Origin: an uncultured Bacteroidales bacterium
GTDB lineage: Bacteria; Bacteroidota; Bacteroidia; Bacteroidales; UBA932
NCBI GenBank assembly: GCA_947167855.1
Contig: CAMVJR010000004.1
Location: 1-48,279, forward strand
DNA: 48,279 bases
Direction: 5' to 3'
Shown: piece by piece, positions 7,244-13,572 of the stretch
Position numbering within the stretch: the stretch's first letter is position 1
Layout of the letters: every line of letters starts with the position of its first letter
The notes under the pieces: generated by a model
Told to the model about the DNA's origin: nothing
Databases searched by the model: none
Seen by the model: the letters and a program-made list of their open reading frames with translations, nothing else
Program-made: the position numbers and the translations under genes

Positions 7244-8014
7244 TCAGTACAGGAATGGAATGATGCGCTTGGTGCGCGGATTAAGTTCTCCCGGGAATTC
7301 CTGGCGATAAAGATCGTGGATACGTGTGGCGCGCGGTGCCAGGTTAGCAAAGGTCCATAGCGCAAAGACCGCCCCTGCCCAGGACCAGGTGAGGATGGCA
7401 AAGCCTACCCACTCCATAAACTCTCCGAAATAATTGGCGCTGGTCACATAGCCGAACATCCCGCCGCGTGGCAGGTAGTGTGCCGTATCTCCGGGCTGCC
7501 GCAGGTTGCGTATGATGTTGTCTGACTGGATGTTTATGAACATTCCGGCCAAGAATATGGCCGTTCCGCAAATGAAAGGAAGGCTTGTAAGCCAGGACAG
7601 AGGATAGCGCTCTATGGGAGAAACGTAAAAGATCCATCCGCCCTGCATGAGGGCGTTAAGTGTATTGAAAAGCACGCCCGAAATAATGATTGACACCGGC
7701 ATTCTGTTATGTCCGCGGAGCTGTGTAGGGAATAGGAACGAACGGTGGAAATAGTGGCTCTCAAAAATAAGCAGGAAAACCAGGCGGACAACATCGGTGC
7801 GGCGGTCAGACAGCCACCAAAGCAGCAGCATGGCCACAAATACCGGTGCCTCCATCAGGAACCATCCCAGATGGTTGTCCACTGAGAGCCCCCATTTGGG
7901 CGTGTAGAACCTGCCGTATCCGGCATTCACGCGGAACAGGGAGATGAACACTACCACGGCCATTGCGGCCATGGCTATCAAGAATATATTGAATGTGTGC
8001 GGAGAGGACATCAT
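7244..8014 (-). CDS. 3-oxo-5-alpha-steroid 4-dehydrogenase family protein (SRD5A-type reductase)
   Basis: 256 residues, the same length as animal and bacterial SRD5A proteins (about 254-260), with about six membrane segments. Family landmarks are present in order: GYGRFYTPKWG (32-42), HYFHRSFLFP (87-96), SDNIIRNLRQPGD (164-176), PRGGMFGYVTSANYFGEFME (182-201) and a C-terminus of RTKRIIPFLY. These match the NADPH- and steroid-binding C-terminal half of steroid 5-alpha-reductase, which reduces the delta4 double bond of 3-oxo-delta4-steroids. The start is fixed by an ATGA overlap with the upstream SDR (ATG at 8014). The frame is open far upstream, but that region is the SDR gene. Bile acid or sterol intermediates are the likeliest substrates; this is inference. 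Confidence 0.88.
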   Translation of the reverse strand: MMSSPHTFNIFLIAMAAMAVVVFISLFRVNAGYGRFYTPKWGLSVDNHLGWFLMEAPVFVAMLLLWWLSDRRTDVVRLVFLLIFESHYFHRSFLFPTQLRGHNRMPVSIIISGVLFNTLNALMQGGWIFYVSPIERYPLSWLTSLPFICGTAIFLAGMFINIQSDNIIRNLRQPGDTAHYLPRGGMFGYVTSANYFGEFMEWVGFAILTWSWAGAVFALWTFANLAPRATRIHDLYRQEFPGELNPRTKRIIPFLY

Positions 8015-8772
8015 TTGATTCTTTTCCAGATAAAGGCGACCAGCGGCCCAGGCAGCAGCGCAATGAGCGGCGGAAGCCAAACGTTCATAAAACCGGGACT
8101 GACAACCCTGCGGCGGCGGAACATGGCGCGCAGAGCCCGTTTTACCAGCCACTCCGGGGTATTGATGAGGCCGATACGTACGCCCAGGCGCATCTTTTCT
8201 TCGCTCAGGCGGTACAGCGGCGTAGCTATTGCCGCAGGGCAAACGGTAGTAATACTTACGCCGTACGGTTTCAATTCATAGGACAAAGATCGGCCGAAAC
8301 TCTTAAGATATGCCTTTGTGGCCGAATAGATTGTGATGCCTGGCGCCGGAATGCGGGCAGCCATGGATGATACATTCAGAATATAGCCACTCCCACGCTG
8401 CTTCATAGCATTGCCGAAGAGTATGCACATCCGTGTAACGGTGACGATATGCAGGTTTACCATAGCCTGAGCCTTTTCCAAATCCTCTGTCTGAAGCTCT
8501 TTGAAAAAGAACATTCCGGCGTTGTTGATGAGAACATCCGGTATGCCTTTCTGCGTACACCACTGGAAAAGGTTGTCGGCAGCATCCGGCACAGACAGGT
8601 TCTGGAAACGGGCGATGACATGGACCGGGAATTGTGCACGCAGCGCTTTTGCTGCCGTGTCCAACTCTTCCTGCCGGTTGCTCACCAGGATAAGGTCATA
8701 TCCACGGCCAGCGAGCTGCCGTGCGTATTCCAAGCCCATACCCGAGCTTCCACCCGTAATCAGTGCTGTCAT
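8011..8772 (-). CDS. Short-chain dehydrogenase/reductase (17-beta-HSD-like)
   Basis: 253 residues with TGGSSGMG (6-13), NNAG (83-86), the catalytic Ser pair at 135-136 and YSATK (Tyr149, Lys153). The C-terminal ~60 residues are basic and hydrophobic (RAMFRRRRVV, then PPLIALLPGPLVAFIW), suggesting peripheral membrane association, as in HSD17B12-like and related SDRs acting on lipids. It overlaps both neighbours by 4 nt: the AraC gene before it and the SRD5A homologue after it. In the operon it could interconvert a 3-oxo and 3-hydroxy group before or after ring reduction. Position and stereochemistry cannot be read from sequence. Confidence 0.88.
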   Translation of the reverse strand: MTALITGGSSGMGLEYARQLAGRGYDLILVSNRQEELDTAAKALRAQFPVHVIARFQNLSVPDAADNLFQWCTQKGIPDVLINNAGMFFFKELQTEDLEKAQAMVNLHIVTVTRMCILFGNAMKQRGSGYILNVSSMAARIPAPGITIYSATKAYLKSFGRSLSYELKPYGVSITTVCPAAIATPLYRLSEEKMRLGVRIGLINTPEWLVKRALRAMFRRRRVVSPGFMNVWLPPLIALLPGPLVAFIWKRIK

Positions 8773-9713
8773 GATTGAAATACCCTTAGTGAAGCACGGT
8801 AGTCAGAAGGAGACATGCCTACCGCCCGCTTGAAGTATCGGCCAAACAGGGACTGAGTGGGGAAATTCAGGTCATATGCAATTTGCTGGATGGTGTTGAC
8901 GGTGGAAGACAATTGCGCTTTGGCTTCCAGAATGACGTAATCTTCAATCCACTCCAAGGCCGGTTTTCCGCTGGCTTTCTTGACAAGGGTGGTCATGTAT
9001 TTTCCCGTCATGTTCAGCTTGTCGGCGTAAAAGCCAACCTCGCGGTGTTCCTTGTAGTGGAGACTCAGAAGTTGCAGAAACTGCATCATTACCTCACTCT
9101 GGCGTTGCCCCGTTTCTTTTTCCGGAGAAGATGGGTTGATGACCCGACAGGACAGAAGATAGAACAACCGCGCTACAAGGCCGAAGATTTCCTCCATACC
9201 CGGGCTGTTGTCACTGTTCAATATCAGGTTGTATGACAGGTCTGTCAGGGAACGGAATAGGCTTGCCGTCTTTTCATCCAGTTGGTAAATGGGGTTCATC
9301 TGCACATTCCGGAGGAAAAGATAGGCGTCTCCTATGTTGATGCGGGACAGGAAGCGCTCAGACAAGACCAAGAAGGTGGCTTTGAAGTCCTCGTCTACCT
9401 TTTGGGATACCGCAATTTGGGAGGGAAGCGCTATCAGGAGAGAATTCTTCTGAAGATGGATGGAACGCAAGTTGACGGCTCCATAACCGTTGCCCTGGTG
9501 ACAGAGTACCACCAGAACTTGTTTGAGCTTATACGGCTCCCAGTGACCAATGAACTTGGGGTTGTGAAGAATAAGGATATCATCCTGAAAGATTCCCCAC
9601 CATTCTGTGCGGGTCAGATCTATTCTGGACATCTGGAGATGGTCCAATTGCTTTTGGTTGAGCTTTTCATTTTGGCTCATGAGCTTGCACAATTTTTCTG
9701 CTAAATTAAGCAT
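8769..9713 (-). CDS. AraC-family transcriptional regulator
   Basis: 314 residues. The N-terminal ~190 residues form a cupin-like sensor region. The last ~100 residues contain the AraC double helix-turn-helix (YADKLNMTGKYMTTLVKKAS, then IQQIAYDLNFPTQSLFGRYF and a MSPSDYR ending). It is the first gene of the seven-gene reductase operon and overlaps the next gene by 4 nt, so it most likely regulates its own operon in response to a ligand, perhaps the pathway substrate. Upstream on the minus strand only a near-match -7 element (TAATATTG, plus 9751-9758) is visible, consistent with a promoter that needs an activator. AAAGGAAAAA precedes the ATG. Confidence 0.88.
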   Translation of the reverse strand: MLNLAEKLCKLMSQNEKLNQKQLDHLQMSRIDLTRTEWWGIFQDDILILHNPKFIGHWEPYKLKQVLVVLCHQGNGYGAVNLRSIHLQKNSLLIALPSQIAVSQKVDEDFKATFLVLSERFLSRINIGDAYLFLRNVQMNPIYQLDEKTASLFRSLTDLSYNLILNSDNSPGMEEIFGLVARLFYLLSCRVINPSSPEKETGQRQSEVMMQFLQLLSLHYKEHREVGFYADKLNMTGKYMTTLVKKASGKPALEWIEDYVILEAKAQLSSTVNTIQQIAYDLNFPTQSLFGRYFKRAVGMSPSDYRASLRVFQS

Positions 9714-9794
9714 TTTTTCCTTTATTGGATGGATGATAAGAAAAATTGAACAATATTAAGGAATTTATGAGAACAGAATTGCCGTTAATTAGCG

Positions 9795-9802
9795 TAATTT
9801 TG
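9795..9802 (+). promoter_or_regulatory. TAATTTTG promoter of the GT4 gene
   Basis: TAATTTTG matches TAnnTTTG and lies 19 nt before the ATG at 9822. It sits in the 108-nt divergent space shared with the AraC-led operon. Confidence 0.55.
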
Positions 9803-9821
9803 CGGCCTCAAAAATAACGAC

Positions 9822-11006
9822 ATGAAAATCCTTTTTATCCTGAATAATTTTTATGCTACGGGCAATGGTTTGTCGTCATCGGCCAGACGGACGGTGGAGG
9901 CACTGAAGGCTGCCGGACAGGACGTCCGAATTGTTGCCGGCCCCAACGATGATCCCAACGGTCCTCAGCCCTATTACCGGCTCAAGTGGTACCATTTCCC
10001 CCTTGTCCAGCCCATTATTGATGCCCATGGCTATCACTTTGCCTCTACGGACAAAAAGATTTTGGAAGAGGCCATCCGCTGGGCCGATGTAGTCCATATG
10101 GAAGAGCCTTTTGTGCTGGAGGTTAATGCCTACAAGATCGCAAAGAAGCTTGGAAAACCCGTTACCGGAACCTACCACCTGCATCCGGAGAACGTTTTTT
10201 CCTCCCTTTGGCTGGGTTGGTGCAAGACAGCCAACATCCTCCTTCTTAATGCCTGGAGGGATTTGGCTTTCAATGACTGGTCCCACATTCAGTGCCCTAC
10301 ACAGAATGTATGTGACAGACTGGTCCGCCACCACTTCAAATCCAAACTTCACGTATTCTCCAACGGACTTGTCCCGGATGCCTGCATCCGCCCGGACGTC
10401 CCTCCTGAAGACTATCTGGATCCCCAGCGTCCCCTCAAGGTGGTTTATATCGGCCGGCTTTCAGAGGAAAAGGATCAGCCCACGCTGATCCGTGCCATCC
10501 GCCATTCGGCCTTTGCAGACCGTATCCAGCTTCAGTTCGCAGGCCAGGGACCCAAGGCCAGGCAGTACAAGCGCATGGCTATGAAACTATACGAAGACGG
10601 TGTTGTGAAGTACAAGCCGGAGTTCATGTTCTGCACCAGGGATGAACTCCGGACCCTTGCTGCCGGGGCCGATCTTTGCATCCACTGCGCCACCACCGAG
10701 GTGGAAGGCCTTTCCATCATGGAAGCCATGCATCAGGGCGCCGTGCCCGTCATTGCGAAAGGCCGGCACACCGGTACCTCCCAGTTTGCCCTGGATAACC
10801 GCAGCATCTTCCAGGAGAAGGACCATCAGGAACTGGCCCAAAAGATAGACTGGTGGCTCTCCCATCCCAAGGAGCGCTGGGAAGAAGGCAAACGCTATGT
10901 CAAGTCCATGGACCAGTATGACATAGCCAACTCGGCCCAGGCCCTAATCAAAATGTATCAAGAGGCTATTGCCGATTCAATACCCGGAGGAAGCCTACGG
11001 ATTTAA
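9822..11006 (+). CDS. Glycosyltransferase family 4 (GT-B) protein
   Basis: 394 residues. The N-terminal Rossmann domain begins MKILFILNNFYATGNGLSSS. The C-terminal GT4 domain has LKVVYIGRLSEEKDQPTLI, then LQFAGQGP and the nucleotide-sugar binding EVEGLSIMEAMHQGAVPVIA with the conserved E-x7-E. It would transfer a sugar from a nucleotide donor to a lipid or glycan acceptor at the inner membrane face. It is a single-gene unit, separated from the polysaccharide locus by 2 kb, so the product could be a glycolipid, capsule or protein glycan. It is divergent from the reductase operon and has its own promoter. Donor and acceptor are not readable. Confidence 0.85.
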   Translation: MKILFILNNFYATGNGLSSSARRTVEALKAAGQDVRIVAGPNDDPNGPQPYYRLKWYHFPLVQPIIDAHGYHFASTDKKILEEAIRWADVVHMEEPFVLEVNAYKIAKKLGKPVTGTYHLHPENVFSSLWLGWCKTANILLLNAWRDLAFNDWSHIQCPTQNVCDRLVRHHFKSKLHVFSNGLVPDACIRPDVPPEDYLDPQRPLKVVYIGRLSEEKDQPTLIRAIRHSAFADRIQLQFAGQGPKARQYKRMAMKLYEDGVVKYKPEFMFCTRDELRTLAAGADLCIHCATTEVEGLSIMEAMHQGAVPVIAKGRHTGTSQFALDNRSIFQEKDHQELAQKIDWWLSHPKERWEEGKRYVKSMDQYDIANSAQALIKMYQEAIADSIPGGSLRI

Positions 11007-11021
11007 ATTTTGGGCTAAACG

Positions 11022-11053
11022 TTTGGTGGTTAATTGCATTTTTTTTAAATTTG
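11022..11053 (+). promoter_or_regulatory. Bipartite promoter of the HdeD-like gene
   Basis: TTTG (11022-11025), exactly 20 nt, then TAAATTTG (11046-11053): a full Bacteroidetes -33/-7 promoter. The start codon follows 42 nt later. Confidence 0.75.
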
Positions 11054-11095
11054 ACCATAACTAACAACCACTAAACAACTAAAACTAGTCAAATC

Positions 11096-11668
11096 ATGCA
11101 AAAATCCGACAAAATCTGGTTGGGTATATCGGGTGTTCTCCTGGTAGCCCTTGGTATTATGTGCATCTGCGAGCCGGCAGCCACTCTGTTTGCTACGGCC
11201 TGGACCATCGGTTGCTTTACGCTGCTGTCCGGTATCTTCAAGCTGATCTTCACTTTCAAGACGCAGAAGTTCCTTCCCAACAGCGCCAGCCGTGTGCTCA
11301 GCTCCATCTTTGAGATCATCATCGGTATCATCTTCCTGTGCAACAACCTGTTCGTTGCCGCCTCGCTGCCGGTGATCTTTGTGATCTGGGTCATCGTGGA
11401 AAGCGTTTTCGTAGCCATCCACAGCTTCGACTTCAAGAAGGTGGGCTTCCCTTACTGGTGGGTCCTCTTCGTGTTCGGCCTGGCCGGTGTGGTCCTCGGT
11501 ATCCTGGGCCTCCGCAACCCGGATGTATCTGCCGTCACCCTCTCCACCCTCATCGGCGCCGCTATCCTGATGATCGGTGTGGGTTACCTGGTGGCTCTCT
11601 TCGGTATCAACCGCTTTGAGAAGCAGGTAAAGGATTTCGTCAATGGTGTAAACCCTCCCGTTGAATAA
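11096..11668 (+). CDS. HdeD-like (DUF308) membrane protein
   Basis: 190 residues with six predicted membrane helices in three hairpins and small polar loops. The repeated pattern of G-rich helices (GISGVLLVALGIMCI; FGLAGVVLGILGLRN; IGAAILMIGVGYLVALFGI) is typical of the DUF308/HdeD family. E. coli HdeD contributes to acid resistance at high cell density, but most family members have no known role. The gene stands alone with its own promoter (11022-11053) and a strong terminator 13 nt after the stop. The short charged C-terminus is probably cytoplasmic. Confidence 0.85.
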   Translation: MQKSDKIWLGISGVLLVALGIMCICEPAATLFATAWTIGCFTLLSGIFKLIFTFKTQKFLPNSASRVLSSIFEIIIGIIFLCNNLFVAASLPVIFVIWVIVESVFVAIHSFDFKKVGFPYWWVLFVFGLAGVVLGILGLRNPDVSAVTLSTLIGAAILMIGVGYLVALFGINRFEKQVKDFVNGVNPPVE

Positions 11669-11680
11669 TCCCAAGCATTA

Positions 11681-11720
11681 AAAAAACGGGTCCGTAGGCT
11701 ATCCTGCGGACCCGTTTTTT
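11681..11720. terminator. Bidirectional terminator
   Basis: A perfect 12-bp stem AACGGGTCCG.../...CGGACCCGTT is flanked by A6 on the left and T6 on the right, so it can stop transcription from both sides: the HdeD-like gene on plus and the TlpA lipoprotein gene on minus. Confidence 0.9.
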
Positions 11721-11736
11721 GTATCTCAAACTGAAA

Positions 11737-12849
11737 TTATTCGAAGATTTCGGCCAGTTTCTTCTCCAGGGCTTCGCCGCGGAGGCCGCGGGTTACCACA
11801 ATACCTTCCGGGTCGATGAGAAGGTTGTCGGGGATGGCGTTGACCGAGTAAACCTCGGCGGCCACCGTCTTCCAGGACTTGAGGTCCGAGAGGTGGATCC
11901 AGGGCATGTTCCACTCCAGGATGGCTTCTACCCAGGGATCTTTTTCGCTGTCAAAGGAGAGGCCCACCACCTCGAAGCCTTTGTCATGATACTTCTTGTA
12001 GGCGGCTACCACGTTGGGCATTTCGGACTTGCAGGGGCCGCACCAGGAGGCCCAGAAGTCTACCAGTACCCAGTTGCCCTGGCCGGCGTATTCGCTCAGC
12101 TTGTGCAGGTTGCCCTCCGTATCGGCCTCTTCCAGATCCAGGAACTTCTGGCCGATGACGGCGCTCTTGACATCGTCGGCCTTTAATTCCTCTTCCATTG
12201 CCCTCTCCATGCTGGCCTTGAGGTCTGCCACAAACGGATGCTTGGTGTAGGGGGCGCCGGAGTTGAGCAGTTCGTTAAGCTTTGCGTAACCCGCTGCCTC
12301 GGCAACGTTTTCGATGAAGACCACGGGGACCAGGTTGTCCTTGTTCTCTTCGATGATGGCGAGTTTGGTCTCTACATAGTCGTTCACGGCCTCTTCATAG
12401 TTGGCTATAAAGGCATCTTCCTGGGCCTTCTGCTCCTCCTTGGGAAGGGCTACGTACTCTTTGACCATCTGGTTGATGCGGTGATAGGCCTTGCCGTTGC
12501 GTTTGTCACATTCCGTGATCTTGTTGTTGAGGTCCGATCCGGAGAGGGTGGTGTCCGCGAAGTCAACTACCATGGGAACGCCGTCGTTGATGAGGGGGAA
12601 GTTCCAGTCGAAGTTGTCCATTACGACGCCCAGGAAGGCATCCTTGTCGGCCTTTCCTTTGAGTTGGAAAGATCCGTTCACCACTGCGGCGCTGTCTATG
12701 TCGTCTTCGATCAGGCGGCTTACCAGAAAAACTTTGGTAACGTTCTCAGGGACGTTCTTACCCGTGATGACATACTGGGTTTGATGGGACGAGCACGCCA
12801 GCATTCCAGCGGCGGATGCGGTGAGCATTAAAAGGGAGACTGCTTTCAT
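11737..12849 (-). CDS. TlpA-family thiol-disulfide lipoprotein with N-terminal DUF4369-type domain
   Basis: 370 residues. A lipoprotein signal peptide ends at Cys19 (GMLAC). Residues about 25-130 resemble the DUF4369 beta domain common in Bacteroidetes (YVITGKN, then SFQLKGKADKDAFLGVVMDN). After a helical linker, the C-terminal 130 residues form a TlpA/AhpC-like thioredoxin domain with WASWCGPC (CxxC at about 270-273) and the cis-proline loop NAIPDN. It probably acts in the periplasm as a membrane-anchored reductant of protein disulfides, for example in cytochrome maturation or oxidative repair. It has its own TATCTTTG promoter, divergent from the uvrA-polysaccharide operon. Confidence 0.88.
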   Translation of the reverse strand: MKAVSLLMLTASAAGMLACSSHQTQYVITGKNVPENVTKVFLVSRLIEDDIDSAAVVNGSFQLKGKADKDAFLGVVMDNFDWNFPLINDGVPMVVDFADTTLSGSDLNNKITECDKRNGKAYHRINQMVKEYVALPKEEQKAQEDAFIANYEEAVNDYVETKLAIIEENKDNLVPVVFIENVAEAAGYAKLNELLNSGAPYTKHPFVADLKASMERAMEEELKADDVKSAVIGQKFLDLEEADTEGNLHKLSEYAGQGNWVLVDFWASWCGPCKSEMPNVVAAYKKYHDKGFEVVGLSFDSEKDPWVEAILEWNMPWIHLSDLKSWKTVAAEVYSVNAIPDNLLIDPEGIVVTRGLRGEALEKKLAEIFE

Positions 12850-12875
12850 GATGATATTGAAAAGTTGGTTGAGAA

Positions 12876-12898
12876 CAAAGATAAATAATTTTCTCCAA
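12876..12898 (-). promoter_or_regulatory. Promoter of the TlpA lipoprotein gene
   Basis: On the minus strand TATCTTTG (plus 12876-12883) lies about 26 nt before the ATG, with TTG (plus 12896-12898) further upstream. It is divergent from, and interleaved with, the promoter at 12900-12931. Confidence 0.65.
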
Positions 12899-12899
12899 G

Positions 12900-12931
12900 T
12901 TTGGTAGTGCCGTAAGAAAACAGTATCTTTG
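12900..12931 (+). promoter_or_regulatory. Bipartite promoter of the UpxY-uvrA-glycosyltransferase operon
   Basis: TTTG (12900-12903), 20 nt, TATCTTTG (12924-12931). It sits 21 nt before the ATG at 12953 and excludes the longer open frame starting at 12929. Confidence 0.8.
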
Positions 12932-12952
12932 TCTACTTATCTGCAGGGGTCA

Positions 12953-13570
12953 ATGGACAAAAAATGGTACGCAATTAAAGTCTTTTTCAACAAGGTGTTC
13001 AAAATAGAGGACATCTTGTCGGACATGGAATTGGAGACCTACCTGCCCGTCCAGCGAGTCAACCTCAAGGGACAGGAGTTCCTGAAGGTGTCCAGGATGC
13101 TGTCCATGATGGATGAAAACCACCGCAAGGACAGCCGCTACGTCCAGGAAGGCCCCGTGATCTACGAACGCAAACCCCTGGTCACCTCCCTCATCTTTGT
13201 AAGGGCCGATGATGCCGGCATCCACGCCGTGGATGCCCGTCTCAAGGAAGAACTGCAGATGGGCCGCATGCTGGGATTCATCTACAAATCGGCCGATTTC
13301 AAGAAGTGGGCCGTCATCCCCGACAGCCAGATGGACTCTTTCCGCCTCCTTACGCAGCACGGCGGAAACGGCCTTTCCTTCTTCACCAACGACCTCGTAC
13401 AGTTTATGCAGGGAGACAAAGTCCGCGTGATTGAAGGACCGTTGAAAGGGGCCGAAGGATACATCAAACGCATCAAGAAAGACCGCCGCCTGCTGGTTTG
13501 TGTGGAAGGGGTGATCGCGGTGGCCTCGTCCTATATTCCGGAAAGGATGCTGGAAAAGATTACGAGTTAG
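12953..13570 (+). CDS. UpxY-family (NusG-like) transcription antiterminator
   Basis: About 205 residues: an N-terminal NGN-like domain (KKWYAIKVFFNKVFKIEDIL, later LETYLPVQ and SLIFVRA) and a C-terminal KOW domain (GDKVRVIEGPLKGAEGYIKR). In Bacteroides, UpxY proteins are first genes of capsule operons, where they keep RNA polymerase from terminating in the long leader and operon. Here it also leads its operon, but the next gene, 2 nt away, is uvrA, followed by glycosyltransferases and the rml genes. No UpxZ-like antagonist gene is visible. The start at 12953 is chosen because the promoter overlaps the earlier ATG. Confidence 0.85.
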   Translation: MDKKWYAIKVFFNKVFKIEDILSDMELETYLPVQRVNLKGQEFLKVSRMLSMMDENHRKDSRYVQEGPVIYERKPLVTSLIFVRADDAGIHAVDARLKEELQMGRMLGFIYKSADFKKWAVIPDSQMDSFRLLTQHGGNGLSFFTNDLVQFMQGDKVRVIEGPLKGAEGYIKRIKKDRRLLVCVEGVIAVASSYIPERMLEKITS

Positions 13571-13572
13571 AC

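Noticed and set aside
7243..7401. Longer start for the flavin reductase (464 residues)
   Set aside because: The extension lies wholly within the SRD5A-like gene and does not resemble the family; ATG 7242 is placed 1 nt after the upstream stop.
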